The notes below the pieces were generated by a model. It had not been told where the DNA came from, did no database searches, and saw nothing but the letters and a program-made list of their open reading frames with translations. The position numbers and the translations under genes were made by a program. A stretch of DNA of 14,381 bases, from the NCBI GenBank assembly GCA_021647535.1, contig JAKIUO010000067.1, positions 1 through 14,381 on the forward strand, read 5' to 3'. The DNA is from Hyphomicrobiaceae bacterium (lineage in GTDB: Bacteria; Pseudomonadota; Alphaproteobacteria; Rhizobiales; JAKIUO01). Shown in pieces: positions 7,060 to 14,288 of the stretch. Position 1 is the stretch's first letter. The number at the start of each line of letters is the position of its first letter.

Positions 7060-7881
7060 TCAAGAGGATCTCAGATATTTCCTGGCAAGGGCCGCAGTCA
7101 GCATGACGGCATATTTCGAGTTGCTGGTCAAATAGCGACGCCACAGCCTTCCAGGTTCCATCAGCAAACGATGCAACCATTCAAGACCGGCCTGCTGCAT
7201 CCAGTCTGGCGCGCGCGTCACCTTGCCGGCAAGCACATCAAAAGCCCCGCCAACGCCCATTGTGTAAGGCACATCCAGCTGGTCACGATATTTGAATAAA
7301 AAGTCTTCTTTGATCGGGCTGGCAATACCGACAAACAGGCAATCGGCCCCAGAGCGCTTGATATCTGCGACGATCCCTTCCTCATCCTCGGGCTTGAAAT
7401 AACCATTGCGCCTGCCAGCTATTTCCAGACCGGGATGGTCCCTTTGAACTTTTCTGACCGCCTCTTCCAGTATATCCTGACGCGCGCCAAACAGAAAGGG
7501 ACGATAGCCCTCACGGGCGCACAGCGCAAAAATGGCTTCCATCAGATCAACCCCGGCCACTCGACCCCGCACCGGCACTTTGAGTAATTTACAACCGACA
7601 AGCACGCCCATGCCATCAACAGAAACAAGGTCACTGGCCTCAACAGCACGGGCCAGTTTGCGATCGCCGCGCAGCTCAATCATTTTGTAGACATTGATAT
7701 CAACCTGTTGCACACGGCGACCGGTCCTCATCGCCATATCGGCAATTTCACAGGTTTCTTCAAGGTCGTAATGATGAACAGGAACACCCATGAAATTTGA
7801 GCGATCACCAAGACGGATATGCGGCAATACAGCCGAACCTTTCTCGCCTGACTGTTTTGCTTTTGCCACAGGTTCCACCAT
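7060..7881 (-). CDS. WecG/TagA/CpsF-family (GT26) glycosyltransferase
   Basis: GT26 enzymes transfer sugars such as N-acetylmannosamine(uronic acid) or glucose to polyprenyl-linked acceptors at the membrane. The sequence shows DGMG (89-92), RVAGVD (107-112), VGIASPIKE (184-192) and the long C-terminal block GVGGAFDVLAGKVTRAP...LEWLHRL (209-239), followed by EPGRLWRRYL. I choose the ATG at 7879-7881, preceded by GGGAA about 8 bases upstream, giving 273 residues. A GTG at 7935 would add 18 hydrophobic residues that look untranslated. The extra ~40 residues before SNFMGVPVHHYD exceed the family's usual ~245 length. It probably adds the second or a later sugar after the phosphotransferase encoded at 9569-11059. 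The acceptor cannot be read. Confidence 0.93.
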   Translation of the reverse strand: MVEPVAKAKQSGEKGSAVLPHIRLGDRSNFMGVPVHHYDLEETCEIADMAMRTGRRVQQVDINVYKMIELRGDRKLARAVEASDLVSVDGMGVLVGCKLLKVPVRGRVAGVDLMEAIFALCAREGYRPFLFGARQDILEEAVRKVQRDHPGLEIAGRRNGYFKPEDEEGIVADIKRSGADCLFVGIASPIKEDFLFKYRDQLDVPYTMGVGGAFDVLAGKVTRAPDWMQQAGLEWLHRLLMEPGRLWRRYLTSNSKYAVMLTAALARKYLRSS

Positions 7882-8213
7882 AAATCTATTCCCTACACTT
7901 ACAAAAGCAAAATACAGCAGAGGCCTTATCAGCACTCATATGGCATTGATTTTATACTCTTTAACGGCCTACAGATTGAGCTATATAGAGTGATGGAAGC
8001 CTTAAATTGCAAACCCGTTTCACACTTCACCTATCTTTTACACAGATTATAGCTTTTCCACATCAAGCAAGCACGGCTAAACGGTGTTTGCCCTCCCCCG
8101 CGTCAATTTTCCAGCTTGTCGAACATGACAAAAAGCTGATAGTACAACTCTGACATGATAAAATTCAACCCTTCTCCCAAACGAGTGTTCAGTTCACCAA
8201 AAGCGGTTCTGTA
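7882..8213. promoter_or_regulatory. 332-bp divergent intergenic region
   Basis: This AT-rich region separates the minus-strand GT26 gene from the plus-strand (alpha/alpha)6 gene and must hold promoters for both. No hexamer pair is convincing. TATATA (7982-7987) on the plus strand and a TATAAA-like string on the minus strand near 7951-7956 are the best -10 candidates, both without good -35 partners. An inverted repeat, TTGTC (8116-8120), six bases, GACAA (8127-8131), is embedded in a larger imperfect one (CAGC at 8112-8115, GCTG near 8135). I see no gene here. Confidence 0.45.
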
Positions 8214-9362
8214 ATGTATATGCATTTTTTACAACAATCAATCTTCGACTATGTCGCGGGCGTGCCAAAAGCCTGTGACGTCAAGGATCGCGTGATGGAT
8301 GATGAAGTTCATCTGATGGCGGCCTTAACCTGGCTTGATAGATCCATTGAAAAATGCGATGGACACGCCTCTTCAAAAGCCTACCGCTTCGCCCGGGGCT
8401 GGATGTCCCCCTACCCGGAAACCAGCGGCTATATCATCCTGACCCTTTTGCAACTCTCCAGTCTTTATCCCGAACGGGACGATCAGAACTCAGCCCTTAG
8501 ACTTGGCGACTTTCTGGTTGATATGCAGGGCATCGAGGGCGGTTTTGCCGGGCGCGAAGTCGGCGTTTTGAACACCCCCCTCATCTTTGATACCGGCATG
8601 ATCCTGCTCGGCCTCAACAGTCTGGCGCGCCAGGGAGAAGACCGCAAATATGAAGCCGCCGCCAGACGCGCTGGTGATTTCCTGCTTGATAGCATGGATG
8701 ATACCGGCTGTTTTGTCCGCAATCTCTCCAATGGCATCATCCACACCTATAATGTCAGAGCTGCCTGGGGGCTGATGGCTCTGGCCCAAACCACCGGTGA
8801 ACAAAAATATGCCGATGGCGCCTTGCAAAATGCCGACTGGACCTTGCGCCAGCAACGCGACAACGGCTTTTTCAAAAACAACATCTTCAAGCCCGGTGGC
8901 AAGGCCAACCTGCACGGCGTTTCATATGTCATGCGCGGTCTGCTGGAAATTTCCAGGTTGACGGATGGAACGGCTGGCAAAAAATACAATGAGGCCGTGC
9001 GTCTGACCGCTGATCAACTCGTCGCCGCATTTCGTGAACATGGCTATATCGCCGGTGAGCTCAACAAGGACTGGTCTTATGCCGCACGCTATCTGTGCCT
9101 GACAGGATATGCGCAACTCTCGATCATCCTGCTCAAACTGCATCAAGAAACACCAAGCGCCGATTATCTTGAAACTGCCCTGTCCCTGATCAAACTCGTT
9201 GCCAGCACACAAAATATCACCGCGCAGACACAACCCTATTATGGCGGTGTCAAAGGCTCCCACCCGGTCTATGGACGCTATGCACCGCTGCAATATCCAA
9301 ACTGGGCCACAAAGTTCTTTATCGACGCCCTGCTTGAAAAGCGCAAACTTTCTTCCCTGTAG
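8214..9362 (+). CDS. putative (alpha/alpha)6-barrel protein of polysaccharide clusters
   Basis: Repeated helix pairs with conserved turns suggest a six-hairpin ((alpha/alpha)6) toroid, the fold of many glycosidases and polysaccharide lyases. Recognisable blocks: GWMSPYPETSGYII (62-75), NTPLIFDTGMILLGL (120-134), YNVRAAWGL (179-187), SYVMRGLLE (237-245), CLTGYAQLS (295-303) and GGVKGSHPVYGRY...YPNWATKFFIDAL (344-373). I know this pattern from proteins in EPS gene clusters without an assigned reaction. No signal peptide is visible, which argues for a cytoplasmic role, for example on lipid-linked intermediates, but a non-classical location cannot be excluded. The start at ATG 8214 has a poor ribosome binding site. 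An ATG at 8295 with AAGGA at 8283-8287 is a strong alternative (355 residues). Confidence 0.75.
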   Translation: MYMHFLQQSIFDYVAGVPKACDVKDRVMDDEVHLMAALTWLDRSIEKCDGHASSKAYRFARGWMSPYPETSGYIILTLLQLSSLYPERDDQNSALRLGDFLVDMQGIEGGFAGREVGVLNTPLIFDTGMILLGLNSLARQGEDRKYEAAARRAGDFLLDSMDDTGCFVRNLSNGIIHTYNVRAAWGLMALAQTTGEQKYADGALQNADWTLRQQRDNGFFKNNIFKPGGKANLHGVSYVMRGLLEISRLTDGTAGKKYNEAVRLTADQLVAAFREHGYIAGELNKDWSYAARYLCLTGYAQLSIILLKLHQETPSADYLETALSLIKLVASTQNITAQTQPYYGGVKGSHPVYGRYAPLQYPNWATKFFIDALLEKRKLSSL

Positions 9363-9387
9363 TAAACATCTGGTTCGAAACAGTTTA

Positions 9388-9410
9388 TTTCCCATAAGAG
9401 ATATGGGAAA
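9388..9410. promoter_or_regulatory. 9-bp perfect inverted repeat after the (alpha/alpha)6 gene
   Basis: TTTCCCATA (9388-9396) and TATGGGAAA (9402-9410) flank a five-base AGAGA. It lies 26 bases beyond the stop codon and about 15 bases upstream of a TTGACA. There is no T-run after it on the plus strand, so it is either a weak terminator or an operator for the downstream promoter region. Confidence 0.4.
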
Positions 9411-9425
9411 ACTTACATATTAGGA

Positions 9426-9455
9426 TTGACAACGATAAAAATGTATCACTTAACT
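9426..9455 (+). promoter_or_regulatory. possible promoter of the phosphotransferase operon
   Basis: TTGACA at 9426-9431 is a perfect -35 hexamer in the AT-rich gap before the phosphotransferase gene. The -10 region 16-18 bases downstream (around ACTTAACT, 9448-9455) is poor. The 206-bp gap argues that transcription starts afresh here for the phosphotransferase gene, and possibly for the export and GT2 genes. Confidence 0.3.
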
Positions 9456-9568
9456 AACTTAAAAATTGATTTCTTCTATCTTGGATTGTGTCGTGAAGTT
9501 TTCAGGATATGCGGCTTGATGAGCACTGAACTACGGGGTTGTTTGTTTGTAAAGTGGGGTCACTAACC

Positions 9569-11059
9569 ATGCGGATTGATGTATCTTCTGCTCTTAAAAA
9601 TTTGAGTTCTTGCGAGCAATTGCCTGAAACAAGACGTGGCTTCCTCGATACCAGACATATCTCCAACAAAACCATCATGGAAACGGTGCGAGTCTTTGAC
9701 ATGATCGTGGTTTTTGCCTGCTCCCTCATAGCAAAAATACTTTATGTCGATATTATCGGTGGCGCGCAGATGATTGAATCATCTTATATGCTTGTTGGAT
9801 TTAGCGGGGCTCTGCTCAGTCTGATCACGCTCAATCAGGCCGGCATATATGCGCCCGACAATATTTTGCGCGGCAAACCCAGCTTTCGCCATGCCGCTTG
9901 CGTCTTCAAGTCTTTATCTTATGCCTTCATGTTGATCGTCTTCCTTGGCTATGCCTTCAAAACGGCTGAACTCTATTCGCGCGGCTGGACCTTTTTGTGG
10001 TTTGCTCTGAGCTTCGTGGCCATTACTGGCGCACGGTTCGTCCTCATGCACTTTTTGAAAAAACTGGCAAATGATGGCTATTTTCGCACCAGAACCGCCC
10101 TCTATGGTCTTGGCCCTCAAAATATGGCCCTGCGCCACGCCATCCAGGCCGGGGAAATGGAACTCACCTCGCTGAGCGGGCTTTACGAAGATGACAGCCA
10201 GGCCATTGAAGATCATGACAGCACACTGATCGCCGGTGGCCTTGATGAGCTCATACAAGATGGTATGCAAAACAAGTTTGACCGTATCATTATTGGTATC
10301 CCGGCCAAGCGCACATCTGAGACTACGGAGCTCCTCGCCGCCATGAGTATTTTACCGGTGAATATTCAGATTTGCCCGGAAAACATGCCATTTTCGTCCC
10401 TCAAACCAGAGATTTCCTATATTGGCAACCACACCTTGTTTGATGTTGGTAAAAAACCGATCAGCGAGTGGCAAGGCATTGCCAAAGCCATCCTGGACCA
10501 AACCCTTGGCCTGATATTGCTGGTCCTGCTCTCACCGCTCATGGCCTTGATTGCCCTGGCCATCCGCCTCGATAGTCCGGGCCCAATCTTGTTTTTCCAG
10601 AAACGGCATGGCTATAATCACCGCACCATCAATGTCTGCAAATTTCGCACAATGACAGTGCAGGAAAACGATAACAATGTTCGTCAAGCCACAAAGGATG
10701 ATGATCGCGTCACCCGCGTCGGCAAGTTTTTGCGCCGCACCAGCCTTGATGAATTGCCACAACTCTTCAATGTCATAAATGCCGAAATGTCCCTCGTTGG
10801 GCCAAGACCACATGCTTTGGTGCACAATAATTACTATAGTGCGCTGCTCGAAAAATATCCCGGGCGGCACAAGGTCAAACCCGGTATGACGGGCCTGGCG
10901 CAGATCAGGGGCTTGCGGGGGGAAACCGATACTCTCGAAAAAATGCGCGAACGGGCTGATGTCGATATAGAATATATCGAAAACTGGTCGTTCGCCATGG
11001 ACATAAAAATCCTGTTCAAAACACCATTGGCGCTCCTTCACCAAAAGAATGCCTACTAA
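9569..11059 (+). CDS. undecaprenyl-phosphate hexose-1-phosphate transferase (WcaJ/WbaP/ExoY type)
   Basis: This initiates repeat-unit assembly by moving a sugar-1-phosphate, often glucose or galactose, from its UDP-sugar to undecaprenyl phosphate. The start at ATG 9569 has GGGG about 10 bases upstream; a TTG at 9539 would add 10 residues. With 496 residues it is the long, multi-domain form: four hydrophobic segments (about 40-165), a Rossmann-like middle domain (about 175-295), then a hydrophobic re-entrant helix (about 310-333) and the catalytic domain. Catalytic-domain motifs: LDSPGPILFFQKR (334-346), KFRTM (358-362), DELPQLFNV (394-402) with the expected catalytic Asp-Glu pair, SLVGPRPHA (408-416) and KPGMTGLAQIRGLRGET. 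The overall layout is that of WcaJ-like glucose phosphotransferases, but the sugar is not certain. Confidence 0.95.
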   Translation: MRIDVSSALKNLSSCEQLPETRRGFLDTRHISNKTIMETVRVFDMIVVFACSLIAKILYVDIIGGAQMIESSYMLVGFSGALLSLITLNQAGIYAPDNILRGKPSFRHAACVFKSLSYAFMLIVFLGYAFKTAELYSRGWTFLWFALSFVAITGARFVLMHFLKKLANDGYFRTRTALYGLGPQNMALRHAIQAGEMELTSLSGLYEDDSQAIEDHDSTLIAGGLDELIQDGMQNKFDRIIIGIPAKRTSETTELLAAMSILPVNIQICPENMPFSSLKPEISYIGNHTLFDVGKKPISEWQGIAKAILDQTLGLILLVLLSPLMALIALAIRLDSPGPILFFQKRHGYNHRTINVCKFRTMTVQENDNNVRQATKDDDRVTRVGKFLRRTSLDELPQLFNVINAEMSLVGPRPHALVHNNYYSALLEKYPGRHKVKPGMTGLAQIRGLRGETDTLEKMRERADVDIEYIENWSFAMDIKILFKTPLALLHQKNAY

Positions 11060-11198
11060 CAGTCTGCGCGACAAAAGGATAACTTGTCAGAACTCACCGG
11101 CAAGGCCTGTATATTCGTAAATCATTATTATATAACAAAAAAACTATCCAAGTAGAAACAATACGCCGATGAAAAATGTTCTGAAATTTGGGGCCACC
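11060..11198. promoter_or_regulatory. 139-bp AT-rich gap before the export gene
   Basis: An inverted pair, GACAA (11070-11074) and TTGTC (11084-11088), follows the phosphotransferase stop. Further on, an AT-rich block contains TATAAC at 11131-11136 as a possible -10 without a clear -35. The export gene may therefore have its own promoter or be read through from upstream. An ATG at 11169 lies in frame but lacks a ribosome binding site. Confidence 0.3.
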
Positions 11199-12824
11199 AT
11201 GAATAAACTGCCAAAATACTCGCTCCTGGCGGCTGTCGCCCTCACTGCATTGGCCATTGGCATTCCCTTGAGCAGTGCAGATAGCGAACCCCCCTGCAAT
11301 CAATATAAGGAAGCGGACTGCGCGCCCCCAAAACAGCGAAAATACAAAAGCTTCACTATTCCAAGATCCGCTGCACAAAAAAACGTCGCCCCCCCCTCTG
11401 CTCTGCCCCGTGGAAGCAGCGACATCACAGACTGGCAGGCTGATACAACAGAGATACCCGCCGCCGCCGCCTCCTTTGCTCCTATAGATGCAAGCGGCCA
11501 GGTTAAAGCCCCAGATCGTTCAGCAGCCATTTTCGGTGTCTCCACAGTTCCGTCCCTTTTCGAGGAAGGCAAAAATACCGGGAACACCATTCGCACATCT
11601 GAATATACAAGCACGACAAGCCCTAAATCCTTGCTCAATAATACCTCCCGAAGTGGCCTTGAAACTGCCGAACAGCTGCAAATCAAAGTGATTGGCCATC
11701 GCAGCCTGTCAGGCCCCTATATTGTCGGTGCCAATCAGACGATTTCATTTCCAAGCATCGGCCATTTGAATATCGCCAATATGTCACTTGTTGACCTTGA
11801 GCAGATCCTCGCAACAAAAGTCAGCGAGATGACGGGCAGCCGCTCTTATGTCACCGTTGAAATACTGAAATATCGCCCGGTCTTTACAACGGGCTATCTC
11901 ATGAAACCAGGACAGATCTCGTGGAAACCAGGCCTCACTGTGCAACAGGCTGTTTCACTTTCCGGCGGCCTGTTCAGACCACAAACCGGTGCCACAGCCG
12001 CCAGTTCACCAGCGCTTGAAAAGCGTGCCCAGCGGACGCTTACGCTGCAACGCTCCATAATAAAAATGCAGTTTATTCTGGCGCAGCTGGTGGGACTGGA
12101 AGCCGAACGCAGCGGCGCGCGCCAACTCAAAGTTCCGCAGCAGCTGACCAGGCTGGTTGGCCTGCACAAGGCGCGCGAACTCGTCGATTTTCAAAACGAT
12201 CTGATGCATAGCCGCCAATCTGCCCTGCAATCCAAAATCAATGCCCTTCGTCTGGAAATCGAAACCGTCGGCCTGGAGCTGGCCAGCCTGCAGGCGCAAA
12301 AGAAATTTTTATCAAAACAGCTCGCCATGACTTTGCGCATCTGGAAAGGCATCGCAGACCTTAAAAGGCGCAAGCATGTCGGCAATATTCGCCATATGCA
12401 GGCGCAAAAAAGTGTGGCGCAAATGAAGACCAGGAAATACGCAAATATGGTGGCCATTGCGCAGGTGCAGCGCCATCAGCTAGAACTGGAACGCAAGATT
12501 ATCACGGCGAAACAGGACAGGCGTCAAAAAATAAATAATCTGATCGAAACCCTTCTGCGCAAAAAAGCGACGCAGGAACTTGAAATCTCCACCTCTCGCA
12601 AAGCTCTGGCAGCCCTGCCGACTGCCCGGCAAGGGGCAGCAAAATCCTATATCGGTGACAGTCAGGTGGTCTATCAGATCACCCGAAAAATACGCAATAT
12701 TTCCACCACAAGTCAGGTCGACAGATCTACAGAAATGCAGTCCAATGATATTCTCAATGTCATACCTGTGCTTGCACGACAGGCCGAAAAAAAATCCGGG
12801 TTCGCCCAAAATGCAACGAACTGA
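11199..12824 (+). CDS. ExoF-like polysaccharide export (OPX) protein
   Basis: OPX proteins form or line the outer-envelope exit for polysaccharide. Start: the ATG at 11199 has GGGG 6 bases upstream and opens a signal peptide (MNKLPKYSLLAAVALTALAIGIPLSSA) with likely cleavage after SSA; an ATG at 11169 would add 10 residues. The mature protein has a low-complexity Ala/Pro/Ser/Thr-rich stretch to about residue 150. A Poly_export domain follows (about 153-222; LQIKVIGHRSLSGPYIVGANQTISFPSIGHLNI), then an SLBB-like segment (226-262) ending in SLSGGLFRP. Next is a long, strongly helical, probably coiled-coil region (about 273-470) and a short closing beta segment ending NDILNVIP. Poly_export plus a long helical region is the ExoF layout rather than Wza. 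At 541 residues it exceeds S. meliloti ExoF (about 420), mainly through the N-terminal linker. No lipobox is seen. Confidence 0.88.
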   Translation: MNKLPKYSLLAAVALTALAIGIPLSSADSEPPCNQYKEADCAPPKQRKYKSFTIPRSAAQKNVAPPSALPRGSSDITDWQADTTEIPAAAASFAPIDASGQVKAPDRSAAIFGVSTVPSLFEEGKNTGNTIRTSEYTSTTSPKSLLNNTSRSGLETAEQLQIKVIGHRSLSGPYIVGANQTISFPSIGHLNIANMSLVDLEQILATKVSEMTGSRSYVTVEILKYRPVFTTGYLMKPGQISWKPGLTVQQAVSLSGGLFRPQTGATAASSPALEKRAQRTLTLQRSIIKMQFILAQLVGLEAERSGARQLKVPQQLTRLVGLHKARELVDFQNDLMHSRQSALQSKINALRLEIETVGLELASLQAQKKFLSKQLAMTLRIWKGIADLKRRKHVGNIRHMQAQKSVAQMKTRKYANMVAIAQVQRHQLELERKIITAKQDRRQKINNLIETLLRKKATQELEISTSRKALAALPTARQGAAKSYIGDSQVVYQITRKIRNISTTSQVDRSTEMQSNDILNVIPVLARQAEKKSGFAQNATN

Positions 12825-12846
12825 TCAAGAGATTGGGGGATAAACA

Positions 12847-14028
12847 ATGTCTGTGATCATCATAATCAGCCTGAACCTGCTTGCTTTGCTTCTGATCCTG
12901 CCAGTTGGCTTCTTTATCATTGAACTTTTAGTGTCGTTACGCCCCCCGAAAGCTGACGATTTCCCCGATGATCTGCATCCTCGCACGACCATCCTGGTGC
13001 CAGCTCATGATGAGAGCCAGCAAATCGGCGCTGTGCTGGAAAAACTACAATCAGGCCTCCCCCAAAATTGCGCTTTACTGGTGGTTGCCGATAATTGCAG
13101 CGATGATACGGCTGAAATTGCCAAAAATGCGGGCGCTGAAGTCATCATTCGACGAGAGGAGAGCAAGCGAGGCAAAGGCTTTGCCCTTGATTTTGGCGTC
13201 AGCCATTTGCGTAGCGATCCGCCAGATGTGGTGATTATTGTCGATGCCGACTGCCTTGTTGAAAAGGGCAGTATTGAGCGACTGGCCGCCATGGCACAAC
13301 ATACAGGCCGCCCTGTGCAATCCAACTATCTGATGGAACCCCACGCCGATGGGGACCTTGCGCAACAAATCTCGGCCTTCGCCTTCATGATCAACACCTA
13401 TCACCGTATGCTAGGCGTGGCGCGCATGGGCATTCCGGCACGGCTCAATGGCACCGGTATGGCCTTTCCATGGAAAGTCATCAGTCAGGTGGATCTGGGC
13501 AATGACAATATTGTCGAAGACATCAAGCTGGGCGTTGATCTTGTCAAGGCAGGCACCCCGGCGCTGTTTTGCCCTCATGCGCTTGTCACCAGCCAATTCC
13601 CGCAATCTGATGAGGCCCTCAAAATCCAGCGTACCCGTTGGGAGCATGGTCATCTTGAGCTTGTGCGTACCGTTGCGCCGGGCCTGCTCTGGCATTCACT
13701 TGCCAAACGGAACTGGTCGGCCCTTGGCTTTGCCCTTGATCTGGCCATCCCCCCCCTCACTCTGGCCCTGCTTGGCCTGATCGCCGGTTTTATGGTGTCG
13801 GCCCTGGCAGCGCTTGCCGGTTTTTCAACTCTGCCGCTTGTCCTTTTCACCATCACCGGTTTCTTTTTCACGGCCAGCATTGGTCTTGTTTGGGGACGCG
13901 ATGGCCAAAAAGTCCTGCCCCCTGCAGCCCTTAAAAACCTGCCGGGCTATGTGCTGTCCAAAATCCGCATTTATAGTGGCTATATTTTCAGCCGCGAAAA
14001 ATCATGGATCCGCACAGACCGCAACTAA
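12847..14028 (+). CDS. membrane-bound GT2-family glycosyltransferase
   Basis: This is an inverting GT-A enzyme anchored in the inner membrane. GGGGGA (12834-12839) precedes the ATG. The gene starts 22 bases after the export gene, so the two form an operon. A hydrophobic segment (5-29) comes first. The catalytic domain follows: VPAHDE (51-56), ADNCSDDT (81-88), DAD (133-135, the metal/nucleotide DxD), NGTGMAF (201-207), ED (224-225, likely catalytic base) and QRTRW (261-265). Two more hydrophobic segments follow (about 298-320 and 326-349) before a basic tail. The QxxRW motif is shared with processive synthases such as cellulose or hyaluronan synthase, but the protein has too few membrane segments to form a channel, so a single-sugar transfer on a lipid-linked acceptor is more likely. 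With 393 residues it is complete. Confidence 0.92.
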   Translation: MSVIIIISLNLLALLLILPVGFFIIELLVSLRPPKADDFPDDLHPRTTILVPAHDESQQIGAVLEKLQSGLPQNCALLVVADNCSDDTAEIAKNAGAEVIIRREESKRGKGFALDFGVSHLRSDPPDVVIIVDADCLVEKGSIERLAAMAQHTGRPVQSNYLMEPHADGDLAQQISAFAFMINTYHRMLGVARMGIPARLNGTGMAFPWKVISQVDLGNDNIVEDIKLGVDLVKAGTPALFCPHALVTSQFPQSDEALKIQRTRWEHGHLELVRTVAPGLLWHSLAKRNWSALGFALDLAIPPLTLALLGLIAGFMVSALAALAGFSTLPLVLFTITGFFFTASIGLVWGRDGQKVLPPAALKNLPGYVLSKIRIYSGYIFSREKSWIRTDRN

Positions 14029-14234
14029 GGGCATCTGCAGGAATAAATGAATAGATTTAAGGCCAGAGTTTTGTTTGTCAGCAAGGCGTGCAAAGGGGCG
14101 TGTAGCTGGTTATACTCCAACCACTCGAAGATTCGACAAAGTTTGCGAAAAACCGCTGTCTGATCAACAAGGTACACAGGTCAGCAGCCAAAAAGCCATA
14201 GCCGCTGGCTATACATAAATGAGGGGCTCCGCCC
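14029..14234. other. non-coding 3' flank of the locus
   Basis: No convincing gene is present. Near its end are two hairpins without loops longer than three bases: ATAGCC (14198-14203) with GGCTAT (14207-14212), and GGGGC (14223-14227) with GCCCC (14231-14235), the latter touching the inverted repeat. Neither is followed by a T-run, so their role as terminators for the export/GT2 operon is uncertain. Confidence 0.5.
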
Positions 14235-14262
14235 CATAGGCGCTAAGTTTAGACATTTCTAT

Positions 14263-14284
14263 CCGTCATTCCCGCCTTCGCGCA
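14263..14284. repeat. half of a palindromic extragenic (REP-like) repeat
   Basis: CCGTCATTCCCGC is one arm of the palindrome, followed by CTTCGCG at its tip and then CTAG. As on the left, the second arm is missing and IS-like sequence takes its place. The loop bases differ from the left copy while the arms agree. Confidence 0.6.
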
Positions 14285-14288
14285 CTAG

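Noticed and set aside
6950..7180. 76-residue minus-strand open frame
   Set aside because: It overlaps the 3' end of the GT26 gene in another frame and its translation is Gln/Pro rich without motif; treated as chance.
7882..7935. GTG start adding 18 residues to the GT26 protein
   Set aside because: No good ribosome binding site; the ATG at 7881 has GGGAA upstream.
12847..14028. GT2 protein as a complete processive synthase such as cellulose synthase
   Set aside because: It has DxD, ED and QxxRW but only about three membrane segments, no PilZ domain, and sits in a locus with a lipid-carrier initiator and a Wzy-like polymerase.
14198..14235. Two short GC-rich hairpins as an intrinsic terminator
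   Set aside because: Stems are present but no T-run follows, so I kept them only as structures in the flank description.
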